This document shows, one piece after another, positions 28,801 to 36,142 of a stretch of 64,000 nucleotides of DNA (position 1 is its first letter; every line of letters starts with the position of its first letter). The translations under genes were made by a program, and so were the position numbers. The notes under the pieces were generated by a model. The model made no database searches and was not told where the DNA came from. It was given only the letters and a program-made list of their open reading frames with translations. The stretch comes from Niabella sp. GTDB taxonomy: Bacteria > Bacteroidota > Bacteroidia > Chitinophagales > Chitinophagaceae. Where the stretch lies: positions 1-64,000 of the forward strand of contig JAGIAT010000013.1 of assembly GCA_017744715.1 (NCBI GenBank), read 5' to 3'.

Positions 28801-29072
28801 ATGCTGGGGTTTATGGGATTGGATTCATAGAAGGATCGGTAGATCCGGATCGTTTTACCATCATAACGATTCAGGCCGTCCATGGTTCCGGCCCATATAA
28901 AACCCATGGCATCCTGGGAAACTGCTAATACGGACCGGTTGGATAATCCTTCTTCTGCAGTGATGTGGTTGAAACGGATCTTTTCCTGGGCATGCACCGG
29001 CATGCAATAAAAGATCCAAAGAAGCACCGTAAACGGAAATGCGGTTCGGTATCTGCAGCAATGCTTCATCAT
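25836..29072 (-). CDS. Sensor histidine kinase with two-component-regulator propeller (split HTCS N-terminal half)
   Basis: Membrane sensor of the hybrid-two-component (HTCS) type. The order is a signal peptide, then many Reg_prop beta-propeller repeats forming the periplasmic sensor (recurring IWIGT/LWIGT...GLN patterns to about residue 680), a Y_Y_Y domain (about 690-780) and one transmembrane helix (about 794-814). HisKA follows with His850 in VSHEIRTPL, then HATPase with N-box ...YNLLSNALKFT and G-boxes DNGVGIP and GTGIGLALS. It stops right after the ATPase domain, where a fused HTCS would continue with a linker, REC and AraC domains. Those are encoded by the overlapping next gene. The start at 29072 (MMKHCC) is preferred; an in-frame ATG lies at 29087. 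Predicted ligand is an oligosaccharide from the neighbouring PUL. Confidence 0.9.
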   Translation of the reverse strand: MMKHCCRYRTAFPFTVLLWIFYCMPVHAQEKIRFNHITAEEGLSNRSVLAVSQDAMGFIWAGTMDGLNRYDGKTIRIYRSFYESNPINPSIKITSLVSGNGYLWIGTNNGLYAHLPGTDSFRLVPTARVTAQAGNIIKAIFPLNPDNILVAGSAGLNIITPGRNFHTMPVETTQGIDATALRNVQCITSDSSGNILLGTAAGLYLFPKHQLGATQKIRLQPIYNNINVSAIACDRSHQLWVGTQNAGVYLFTADKKMAHHYTAQKSPQGSVVSNTIRKILCSADGRVWIGTLKGLNIYNPANQTLHTCTNDPDDPQSLNFNSIHDIFQDQQGNIWIGTFFGGLNMTTRYQTPFTSYQNNRNANSISSNIISSILGDASGNLWIGTEAEGINYFNRTAHRFTHLKNDGTPFSISSNLIKAMLLDEKNRIWVGFFNGELNVIDSLHRTIERIRQTNIHAPPDADDIITLAQDGHGRIWIGNEEAGVNIYDPATRSFRTFEEAYPGKKLSSNAITCLYRDSKNNMWIGTKKGLNVLFTVSGKLVQYTREHTKPKLFSDYIYCITEDQNQVIWFGSYSGLSFLNPATAQPHTFTTQNGLSGSKVVGVVTDRQNNLWISTNNGISRLDTTRKQFTIYNTQDGLPGQAFNYNSRYIDQNGIIFFGGYNGLVSFDPRQIEANPVPPPVELIDITVNGAGLKISALSREVPSHFTLSHDENNLVLHYAVLNFIKPEKNRSAYKLEGFDQQWNYTGAHIATYSNLPPGNYTLLVKAANNDGVWNLARPMVRFTIRPPLWKTWWAYSLYALTFLLATGAVFWFLQSRASLKRKLEYEHALNVKQRELQQMKTDFFTHVSHEIRTPLTMIMGPAEMLLDNDLDRNSEKKLLASIKSNADRMLKLSNDLLDFMKADSGYTQLHPVKNDLVAFCRDVFEKFSVAAAEKQIRYRLNTTSPAIDLYFDPHYMEIVFYNLLSNALKFTPPGGAVSMQLTVLENEDAEISICDNGVGIPPESSEKIFTQFFQVDAAGDKKTGTGIGLALSKILVTLHGGNIRFTSILSETHGQNKTCFFVSLKGGQDHFLQPGDN

Positions 29073-29261
29073 GGATGGGATATGCATCAAATATAAATCT
29101 TATTTGCCGATCTGAAAGAGTTGAAAGGGGCTGTAAATACAGATGCCGTTCCATCCAGGCAGCATGTTGAACGTTGGTTCTTGCCGGTAGGTGTTACCGG
29201 TGGCGCCCGGTAATCGATCCTGGTTTAGACCGGCATGGAGCAAGCAGCTTAAGTACACCGC

Positions 29262-30365
29262 TTATGGCTTCGTTTCACTACTCCACTTTATTTCGTTCTT
29301 TCGGATCTTCCAGATAAAACCGTCCAGGATATAATGCGTAAATTGGGGCAATGCAAGAAGTGGTACAAGAATGTTGAGCAGCTCTTTTCCGGGCTGGAAG
29401 TCTGCAAAATAGGAACCGCCAAAGGCTGCCCGGTGCTCCTTCCATACGGCAATATCCCAAAAGAATTCTTCGGTGAATGCCAGACCAAAAATGATCAGCA
29501 GGAAAAGGATGAGCCCTTTTTTTGAAAAGATCCGGTATAAAAAAGGGTTGGCTTCTTGCTGTTTTGAGTAAACCTTTTTGCCATGCACCCAAACAAGGGC
29601 CATATACGGAACGCCATGGCTTACAACATTGAGTAATGTAAAGGCCATATCTCCGTTATAGTATACGATTCCAAAGTACCAGGAGATAACCGTACCGGCC
29701 ATAACCCCGAATTTGGGCAGGTTGAAGCGCCGGGATTTTATTGTTTGAATAACTAGGCGGATGAGGTAAACAGCCAGTATTGTAACGTAAATACTTTTAA
29801 GAAGGGGGAGCATGATGGTGCCGTTGAAATACACAAAATCCCCGGTAATAAACCAATTGAAATTACGGGGGCCAGACAGGTGCCAGTAAAGAAGCGGGTA
29901 AAGGGTAGCGCTGTAAATGACCACGCTATCCAGTTTTGCGGCAAAGGTTCCCTTGTTTTCGAAACGGCTGTATAAGCGCATAAAACCATATTGCTGCCGG
30001 ATAAAATGGTATACTGCGGCATAGGCCAATACTCGCCAAAACCATAGCACACTAAAGTTATAAAGTAGCAGTCCCGCGGTAAATGCGATGAACGGGATAA
30101 GCCAGAGGATGGTGCCCTGTTTTTTTAATGCGTTCCGGTCGAAATAAGTGCGATAGAGGGTTGTATAAACGTGGCCAACATCGATCAGCAGCACCAGGAG
30201 CACCCAGCCGGTAAGCGACATCTGATCATTGTTTTGAAAAATGCCGGGAAACAGGACAATGATCAGCAGGCATGCAAACGGGGGCAGGAGGATGAAGAGC
30301 AGGTCTGTGCTGCTGTTTTGCAACCAGGGTTGCCGGTAGGGTTGTAAAGATGGTTTAACTGGCAT
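29262..30365 (-). CDS. Polytopic membrane protein with conserved-looking histidines, unknown function
   Basis: Not recognised as a named family. From the start at 30365 (MPVKPSLQ) it has 367 residues and about eight to nine hydrophobic segments. His-bearing segments recur at membrane edges: DVGHVYTTLYRTYFD, YAAVYHFIRQQYGFMRLY, VVSHGVPYMALVWVHGK and QFTHYILDGFIWKIRK. This pattern resembles membrane enzymes with metal-binding histidines (for example the Brp/Blh carotene-cleavage group), but the likeness is weak. A longer in-frame start (30530) would overlap the upstream FAD gene by 176 bp. The chosen start overlaps it by only 11 bp. It is the last gene of the polyamine-linked operon, and coupling to the FAD protein suggests a joint redox or lipid step. 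Confidence 0.75.
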   Translation of the reverse strand: MPVKPSLQPYRQPWLQNSSTDLLFILLPPFACLLIIVLFPGIFQNNDQMSLTGWVLLVLLIDVGHVYTTLYRTYFDRNALKKQGTILWLIPFIAFTAGLLLYNFSVLWFWRVLAYAAVYHFIRQQYGFMRLYSRFENKGTFAAKLDSVVIYSATLYPLLYWHLSGPRNFNWFITGDFVYFNGTIMLPLLKSIYVTILAVYLIRLVIQTIKSRRFNLPKFGVMAGTVISWYFGIVYYNGDMAFTLLNVVSHGVPYMALVWVHGKKVYSKQQEANPFLYRIFSKKGLILFLLIIFGLAFTEEFFWDIAVWKEHRAAFGGSYFADFQPGKELLNILVPLLALPQFTHYILDGFIWKIRKNEIKWSSETKP

Positions 30366-31959
30366 GGATGATTTTTTGGGCCGCTTCAATGCCCTGGTAA
30401 AACCCTTCTTCAAAAATACTGATGCCTGCGTAATCGGTATGGGCAAAGAAGAGCTGGTCGCTAACCGGCTGACGCAATGCTTCGCGGAATGTTCCAAAGA
30501 TATGCCCGGGTAAAGGCTTGGGCATGGCATGGCCCCAAACGGTAATATTTATTTCTTCAAGATCGTCTTCTATTTTCGGATGCACGGTTTTCAGATCGTC
30601 CACTACCTGCCTGCACCAGCTGTTGTAGCTGGTTTTATAGGCCGCTATGCGCGCTGCAGATGCGTCCGGATCTGTTAACGGAAAGTAATAGGTGATATTC
30701 TTATAAGGGGTTAACTGATCTACCAGCTGGTGTGTGGCGTCTACATAGCCCAGCGAACGGCTGTTATAGAGCACATTGTCCCAACACATTCCGGGCCAGC
30801 TTAAAACGGACGGCTGACGCAACTTCAGGTTGGCTACTACCCAGGGCGTATAAATAAATTTTTCTTTCGATAAGTTAAATGCTTCCTGGTCTTTCAGCAG
30901 TCTTCCGGTAATAAAAACAGGTGTTGCCAGGATGCATTTTTCTGCCAGGAGTCCTTTTACCTGCTTTGATTTGACATCCAGGTAATGAATCGCGATCTTT
31001 TTGCCTTTTTGAAAAACCGAGAGCACAAGACTGTTGACACGGATCTTTTTATCAAAGTCTTTTTTTAATTGTTCTACCAGGTAACCGTTGCCCTGTGGCC
31101 AGGTGATTACATCGCTGTGCGTGGCATTGACGCCTTTGCCTTTTCGGGAGGCGAAATAATGAATGCCTACCCAGGCACTGATCGAAGCGGCATCGCAACC
31201 AAAGTCATCACGGGTACAATAGTTCACATACCAGCGGAGGGCAGGGGCATTCAGGCCCTGTTCCTGGAGCCAGTTGCCCATAGTGATCGTATCCAGCCGG
31301 GTATATGCTGCATCGGTGCTTGAGCGGTCTACGGGGATGTCAAACATATAGCGCCCCCCGGCATCTTTCAGATACCGGTAATGCTCCATCAGGGCAAAGA
31401 ATTTTTGGAACTGTTGCTGCTCTTCTTTGGTAATTCCTTTAACAGGCACCAAACCTTCCTGCCAGGTTCCGTTAATGAACAGGCGTTCCTGCGGATCGGC
31501 GCAGAGAAATTCCTCATTGTAGAAGGGAAGCTGGTCCTTGTCCCGGTATTGTATGACGTTTGATTCCTCTAAAAAATCGAGGTACTCCGTAAGATGATTA
31601 TTAGGAATGGGTATATAGTGCGCACCCAGGGGATAGGCCGAAACTTCGTTTTTACCATTCGCTGCGTTTCCGCCGGCATGATCTTCGAGCTCCAGGATCG
31701 TAAAATCCTGTTTGCTCTGTTTATGCAACCACCTGCCGGCGCTCAGTCCACTGATGCCAGCCCCGGCAATAACCGTATGAATGGTTTCATAGGCTTGCGG
31801 AGCCGGAAATGTTTTCAGGTCCCTTAACAGGTGGCCCGTTTGCGCGGCCGCTCCGGTAATGGCTCCTTTGAAAGAAGTGGCCGGCCGCTTACAACCGGTT
31901 TCCGCAAGTAAGGCGGCGCTTCCGGCCATACAAAGTTCTATAAAGTTTCTTCGCTTCAT
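30355..31959 (-). CDS. FAD-dependent oxidoreductase (amine-oxidase/desaturase-like), exported
   Basis: A flavoprotein with the dinucleotide-binding motif GAGISG (66-71), followed by LELEDHAGGNAANG, the usual FAD-ribose segment of the flavin-containing amine oxidase / phytoene desaturase superfamily. The N-terminus MKRRNFIELCMAGSAALLAETGC resembles a twin-arginine signal with a lipobox-like Cys23, so export as a folded flavoprotein is likely. Length is 534 residues. Its ATG overlaps the stop of the upstream membrane spermidine-synthase-like gene by one base (TGATG), indicating translational coupling. Given SpeD- and SpeE-like neighbours, a polyamine-type or lipid amine substrate is possible, but this is inference only. 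Confidence 0.8.
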   Translation of the reverse strand: MKRRNFIELCMAGSAALLAETGCKRPATSFKGAITGAAAQTGHLLRDLKTFPAPQAYETIHTVIAGAGISGLSAGRWLHKQSKQDFTILELEDHAGGNAANGKNEVSAYPLGAHYIPIPNNHLTEYLDFLEESNVIQYRDKDQLPFYNEEFLCADPQERLFINGTWQEGLVPVKGITKEEQQQFQKFFALMEHYRYLKDAGGRYMFDIPVDRSSTDAAYTRLDTITMGNWLQEQGLNAPALRWYVNYCTRDDFGCDAASISAWVGIHYFASRKGKGVNATHSDVITWPQGNGYLVEQLKKDFDKKIRVNSLVLSVFQKGKKIAIHYLDVKSKQVKGLLAEKCILATPVFITGRLLKDQEAFNLSKEKFIYTPWVVANLKLRQPSVLSWPGMCWDNVLYNSRSLGYVDATHQLVDQLTPYKNITYYFPLTDPDASAARIAAYKTSYNSWCRQVVDDLKTVHPKIEDDLEEINITVWGHAMPKPLPGHIFGTFREALRQPVSDQLFFAHTDYAGISIFEEGFYQGIEAAQKIIHAS

Positions 31960-33485
31960 CAGGAATCAAGATAATGGCTCCATTCGTCTTCAAAATAGGT
32001 TACCAGCGATTGGTTATTGAGCTTATTGATGGTAAGCGGTTTGGTAGGATGCATATCCGGCGGAAAGTAAAACATCTGCTCAATGCTCTGCTTGTTTGCA
32101 AAGCGCAGGTGGGGAGGAAGCTGTGAAAACCAGTCTTTTGTTGAATCCTTCATCGCCAGGATATAGCCCCAGTCGCCAAAGGATGGTACAAGGTTATGAT
32201 AGGGTTTTGTAATGAACCCGCAGGACCGCAGCGTTGTGTCTACACACCAGAAACTATTGGGTGCTACATAAGGCGAAGTACTTTGAATGACGGCCATACC
32301 CCCTTCCTTTAGCCGGTTAAACAGGATTTTGTAGAACGTATTGCTGTAAAGCTTTCCGATTGAATAATTGGAGGGATCCGGAAAATCAACCACCACCACA
32401 TCAAAGATTTGCTCCGATTTGCGCAACCAGGTAAAGGCATCGGCATTTAAAACGGTTAGTTTTTTGCTCTGCAGCGAATGATTATTTAATTCGGAGAAGC
32501 GTTCCTGTGTACTAAATAGCCGGGTCATTGCAGGGTCCAGGTCTACCAGCGTAATGGATTTCACATCCGGGTACTTCAGGATCTCCCGGGCGGCCATGCC
32601 ATCACCGCCGCCCAGGATCAACACATGAGCCCGGTTTGAAACGGAGGATAATGCGGGATGCACGAGCGCCTCATGATAACGGTATTCATCCGCGCTGCTG
32701 AACTGGAGGTTGCCATTCAGGAACAGGCGGGTTTCGCGTTTGTTGCTCGTAATCACGATGCGTTGATAAGGGGTCGATTTGGAATATACGATGTTGTCTG
32801 CAAAACCGTTGGTTTCGGCCTGTTCCATGATCCGGTCGGCATATACAAAGGTGATCAGCTGCACAAGGATGATGCAAACAGATGCTGCTGTCAATGCCCG
32901 GTGGTTCTTTAATTCCGGCCTGAACTTAAGCGAGAGGTACAATCCTACCAGTGTATTCATCATCCCGAAAAACAGGGCGGTTTTAATGAGGCCCAGTTGG
33001 GGCACAAAAACCAGCGGAAAAATAAGACTGGCGAGCAATGCGCCAATATAGTCAAAGGTAAAAACACGGCTTACCAGCTCCTTAAAAGCAACCTTGCCCT
33101 GTAAAATGCGCATCAGCAGCGGAATTTCGAGGCCTACCAGTATACCCGTAATGCAAACAAGCGCGTAAAGAATGATCCTGAAGGAAGCTGCAAGCGGAAA
33201 CACATAAAACAAAATGACCGCACTGAATCCGCCGATAAGTCCTACAAGCAGTTCGATTTTTATAAACCAGGACAAAAGATGCCGTTCCAGGTATTTAGAG
33301 AGGAAAGAGCCAATCCCCATTGAAAAAAGATATACACCAATAATGGTGCTGAATTGGGTTACGCTATCGCCCAATACATAGCTGGCAAGCGTGCCCGCCA
33401 CAAGTTCATAGATGAGACCGCAGGAAGCGATTACAAAAACGGCCAGCAGTAAAATGAGCTGGTTGTTACTTTTGGGAAGCCGCAT
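31959..33485 (-). CDS. Membrane-embedded spermidine-synthase-like protein
   Basis: N-terminal half with about seven transmembrane helices (residues about 10-220), fused to a C-terminal aminopropyltransferase-like Rossmann domain. That domain shows the nucleotide-binding motif VLILGGGDGMAAREILKYP, the acidic strand ITLVDLDPAM, and VVVDFPDPSN, where soluble SpeE has its catalytic aspartates. Total 508 residues from 33485 (MRLPKSN). A start seven codons upstream would overlap DUF350. Membrane-fused SpeE homologues are widespread and mostly uncharacterised. Whether this one transfers an aminopropyl group is not established. One base separates it from the DUF350 gene upstream, and it overlaps the FAD gene downstream, so it is firmly within the operon. 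Confidence 0.85.
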   Translation of the reverse strand: MRLPKSNNQLILLLAVFVIASCGLIYELVAGTLASYVLGDSVTQFSTIIGVYLFSMGIGSFLSKYLERHLLSWFIKIELLVGLIGGFSAVILFYVFPLAASFRIILYALVCITGILVGLEIPLLMRILQGKVAFKELVSRVFTFDYIGALLASLIFPLVFVPQLGLIKTALFFGMMNTLVGLYLSLKFRPELKNHRALTAASVCIILVQLITFVYADRIMEQAETNGFADNIVYSKSTPYQRIVITSNKRETRLFLNGNLQFSSADEYRYHEALVHPALSSVSNRAHVLILGGGDGMAAREILKYPDVKSITLVDLDPAMTRLFSTQERFSELNNHSLQSKKLTVLNADAFTWLRKSEQIFDVVVVDFPDPSNYSIGKLYSNTFYKILFNRLKEGGMAVIQSTSPYVAPNSFWCVDTTLRSCGFITKPYHNLVPSFGDWGYILAMKDSTKDWFSQLPPHLRFANKQSIEQMFYFPPDMHPTKPLTINKLNNQSLVTYFEDEWSHYLDS

Positions 33486-33486
33486 G

Positions 33487-33690
33487 TTAATGAATGGCAG
33501 ATGCAATGATGATGGCCACGGATAACATAAAGCACCCCGCCAGTACGGCCAGCGCCATATTTTTATTTTCCAGTATTTCCTTCCGGATATTGTGCCTGGG
33601 GGTTAATACCTCTACCAGCACAAAAGCAACTATAAGGATGGCAATGCCAAGCGCCGAATAGATGATCGAATTGATTACAGGTTGATACAT
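33487..33690 (-). CDS. DUF350 family small membrane protein
   Basis: A 67-residue protein with two hydrophobic helices (SIIYSALGIAILIVAFVLVE and MALAVLAGCFMLSVAIIIAS) separated by a charged loop (LTPRHNIRKEILENKN). This matches one DUF350 unit (YjfL-like); many homologues have two tandem units and roughly twice the length. DUF350 proteins are integral inner-membrane proteins of unknown function, often encoded near DUF4178 and spermidine-synthase-like genes. Seventeen bases separate it from the preceding small gene and one base from the following SpeE-like gene. Confidence 0.85.
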   Translation of the reverse strand: MYQPVINSIIYSALGIAILIVAFVLVEVLTPRHNIRKEILENKNMALAVLAGCFMLSVAIIIASAIH

Positions 33691-33707
33691 ATAGTTGAAA
33701 TTTAATG

Positions 33708-33893
33708 TTATTTGTGATAAGCGCCGGTTTTTGAAGAACCATAGCCGTTGCTGTTACTGTTGCTGCCTCCAAACATCCGGTTTCCATAATAATCATACCA
33801 GGTCATGCTCAGGACACATGCAATGATAACCAGGATGAACCACCGGTAATGGAACAACGGATTGTTGGAGTTGAATATGTTGAATCGTTTCAT
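33708..33893 (-). CDS. Small single-pass membrane protein, unknown
   Basis: Sixty-one residues: a short cytoplasmic-type N-terminus (MKRFNIFNSNNPLFHYR), one hydrophobic helix (WFILVIIACVLSMTW) and a polar Ser/Asn/Gly-rich tail (GGSNSNSNGYGSSKTGAYHK). No family is recognised. It is accepted as a real gene because it fits exactly between the DUF4178 and DUF350 genes with 5- and 17-bp gaps in a tightly packed operon. Function unknown, possibly an accessory membrane subunit. Confidence 0.65.
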   Translation of the reverse strand: MKRFNIFNSNNPLFHYRWFILVIIACVLSMTWYDYYGNRMFGGSNSNSNGYGSSKTGAYHK

Positions 33894-33898
33894 GTGTA

Positions 33899-35770
33899 TT
33901 ATGCGTTCCAGCGTTTGTTTTTATTGTAATTGCTGATCAGAACATGTACTACACCGGTGATACATACGATAAGGATGACGGCGTTCAGGTTCCGGTGTAC
34001 GGGTACATCGTACAATGTTTGGATGCTAACCTCATTCATAGGCCGCTTGGAGTCGCTGACTCCCTCAAACTCGATATAATAGTTTCCTTCCGGGATATCA
34101 GTGAGCAGTTCCGAGCCTTCTGTACTGCCCTCTGACCAGCGTTCACCTTCTTCGATACCGCTATAAAAGGACAGGGTTCTGGAAAAATGAAACGAAAGTC
34201 CTTTGTCGGTGTTCACGAGGGTTCCGCTGACCTCAACCCAGCTGTCTGACAGATCCGGTGCACGTAGTTTGAGTTCAATATTACTCAGGTGTTTGTTCAG
34301 GTGAAATTTATTACTTGTGTATGTCTGTTTTACAGAATCTTCGAAATTGAACGTAGTGAACAGGATAGACTTGCTTTGCTTGCTCATCGCTGAAACCATA
34401 TGCAGCACCAGCAGCAGCACAATGGCGGCTACGCCCATTTTTATAACCCCCGCCAGATCCACGATCATCAACGGCTGCACACTTCCTGTTCCATAGCGGG
34501 CAGGCGGCGGGGTGGTCATCCGGAACGCTTTTTTTACCTCCGCGGGATTGATATGTTCGCCGTAGAACCAGCACTCCTCCCATCCCGATGTTTCCTCTAT
34601 CAGGGTTTGTGGCGGATAAACAAATTCACGCACATACGTCTGACGGGTATGATGAAGGTTGTAAATATGCGCTCCCCAGGCAGCCGTTACCCGGTAGCGG
34701 TATGCATTGTAAAGATCAAAATGATTGTCGTTCTCAACAATATAATCCTTCCCTTTTTCGGTTATCAGGGGCGGCCGGGGCCATTCTTTTACATACACCC
34801 AATGGCCTTTATATTCACTAAGGTAGGAAAAGCCTTCCACCGGATTAAAAAGTGTATATTCTGTCCAGCTGGGATAATCGCCGGAAGTTTCCTCTTTGAT
34901 GCAGCATCCGGCAACCGTAAACGGGATCTTGTTTAACGAACCTGTCATACCCGGTAACAGGTAGGGCAGGCTGTGGTTGTCCTTGAACCTGTCTTCTTTC
35001 AACGCTTCAAACCGTTGCTCAAAATAGTTATACGTATACTGCGCCCGGCAGGACGAACAAACTATATTTCGCGTATACGGAACGGTAATACTGGTAAGCG
35101 TTGTATGGCATTGGATACAAGGGAAGGAAACCTCAAAGGGTGTAGTGGCCGTATGTTCAAATTTAAAACCGTCGGGTTCAAGAAATTCCAGCTCAAACAG
35201 GGCCGACAAGTTGTCCTTATAATATATGATCTCCAGGTAACCGTCCTCCTCGCTAAACAGCTCCGCGGTATGAAACGGCAGTTGGGGTTCCGGCATGCAA
35301 ATAGCGCCTTCAACGCTCAGCTGGTCGTATACCGATTTCCGTACCAGGCGATAGGGGCGGTTCCCGTTGAGATAGATCGTGGCGCCGGCATCTGAGCGGT
35401 TTACCTGTATCCAGCCCGGGTAATCTTCTGTTTCCAGCTTGCGAAGCATACTGTAATGTCCATAGCCTTCAGAAAGGATCGTAGTGTCGCCGTTTTCAAA
35501 AACGGCGGTCCAGTAGCTGAATGCTCCATGCGCACTTTCGGCAAGAAGACGACCGCTCAGGGCAAATTTTTTGCGTTTCCAGCTGCCGGTTGTTCCCGGC
35601 TTCAGGTAATGGTATCCTTCCGGTACCAGTTCGCGTATGGGGCCTGTTGCGGCAACGGCCTGCTTCGTATCTGGTGAAATGGTTACAATTGTTCCGCATT
35701 CACAGGCCTCAACAAGGATGTTTTCTCCCGGCAGGTAAAGTGCTTTATTACAGTGGGGGCATTGAAGCAT
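33899..35770 (-). CDS. DUF4178 domain-containing protein with zinc-ribbon motifs
   Basis: A 623-residue protein of no known activity. It begins with a CxxC-type ribbon (CPHCNKAL...CECGTIV, residues 4-29), then a first DUF4178 domain (about 45-190). A second ribbon (CIQCHTTL...CSSC, about 215-240) and a second DUF4178 domain (about 265-420) follow. A hydrophobic helix (VIKMGVAAIVLLLVLHMVSA, about 445) leads to a beta-rich region, and a last helix lies near the C-terminus (LNAVILIVCITGVVHVLIS). Likely membrane-anchored. Only 3 bp separate it from the speD-like gene and 5 bp from the next small gene. Co-occurrence of DUF4178 with DUF350 and SpeD/SpeE-like genes is a recurring bacterial pattern as I recall it. 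Confidence 0.82.
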   Translation of the reverse strand: MLQCPHCNKALYLPGENILVEACECGTIVTISPDTKQAVAATGPIRELVPEGYHYLKPGTTGSWKRKKFALSGRLLAESAHGAFSYWTAVFENGDTTILSEGYGHYSMLRKLETEDYPGWIQVNRSDAGATIYLNGNRPYRLVRKSVYDQLSVEGAICMPEPQLPFHTAELFSEEDGYLEIIYYKDNLSALFELEFLEPDGFKFEHTATTPFEVSFPCIQCHTTLTSITVPYTRNIVCSSCRAQYTYNYFEQRFEALKEDRFKDNHSLPYLLPGMTGSLNKIPFTVAGCCIKEETSGDYPSWTEYTLFNPVEGFSYLSEYKGHWVYVKEWPRPPLITEKGKDYIVENDNHFDLYNAYRYRVTAAWGAHIYNLHHTRQTYVREFVYPPQTLIEETSGWEECWFYGEHINPAEVKKAFRMTTPPPARYGTGSVQPLMIVDLAGVIKMGVAAIVLLLVLHMVSAMSKQSKSILFTTFNFEDSVKQTYTSNKFHLNKHLSNIELKLRAPDLSDSWVEVSGTLVNTDKGLSFHFSRTLSFYSGIEEGERWSEGSTEGSELLTDIPEGNYYIEFEGVSDSKRPMNEVSIQTLYDVPVHRNLNAVILIVCITGVVHVLISNYNKNKRWNA

Positions 35771-35773
35771 TGC

Positions 35774-36124
35774 TTATCGTATTATCCGTTGTTCCGATTC
35801 AATGGTGGCGTTGTAGAATGAAACTACCTCGTTGAAAATACGATCAACGGTTTCATCATTACTGCGCTCGTGGTTACTCAGGTAAATATCCAGGTTTACA
35901 AGATCATGCTCCGGCCAGGTGTGGATAGAAATATGGCTCTCGCTCAAACATACAACGGCCGTAAATCCCTGGGGTGAAAAGTTATGGTACACTTCCCCCA
36001 GTTTGTTGAGGGCGAATGCCGCTATCATACGATCCGCAAGCTTTTTAAAGCTTGTATAGTCGTTGGTTTTAGCCTGGTTGCTTGTTTTTAAGGTCGCAAT
36101 TATGTGCGTTCCTGGTTTGTACAT
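35774..36124 (-). CDS. speD: S-adenosylmethionine decarboxylase-like protein (SpeD, class 1B size)
   Basis: Pyruvoyl-dependent decarboxylase family, normally making decarboxylated AdoMet for aminopropyl transfer. Starting at ATG 36124 (MYKPGTHI) gives 116 residues, close to the Thermotoga/Bacillus type. The self-cleavage site aligns exactly: Glu62-Ser63-His64, with His68 and TWPE (69-72) conserved. The position equivalent to catalytic Cys83 (VDVFTCG in the thermophile enzyme) reads LDIYLSN, so it is Ser83. Processing could occur, but AdoMet decarboxylation may be impaired or the substrate changed. SpeD homologues with altered specificity for arginine or ornithine are known. The longer frame begins with TTG and is less likely. 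It lies 18 bp after ispH and 3 bp before the DUF4178 gene. Confidence 0.85.
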   Translation of the reverse strand: MYKPGTHIIATLKTSNQAKTNDYTSFKKLADRMIAAFALNKLGEVYHNFSPQGFTAVVCLSESHISIHTWPEHDLVNLDIYLSNHERSNDETVDRIFNEVVSFYNATIESEQRIIR

Positions 36125-36142
36125 GAATTTCAATAGGTGAAT

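Noticed and set aside
30366..30530. N-terminal extension of the polytopic membrane protein to 30530
   Set aside because: Would overlap the FAD gene by 176 bp and adds a Ser/Pro-rich non-membrane stretch that reads as the antisense-frame shadow of that gene.
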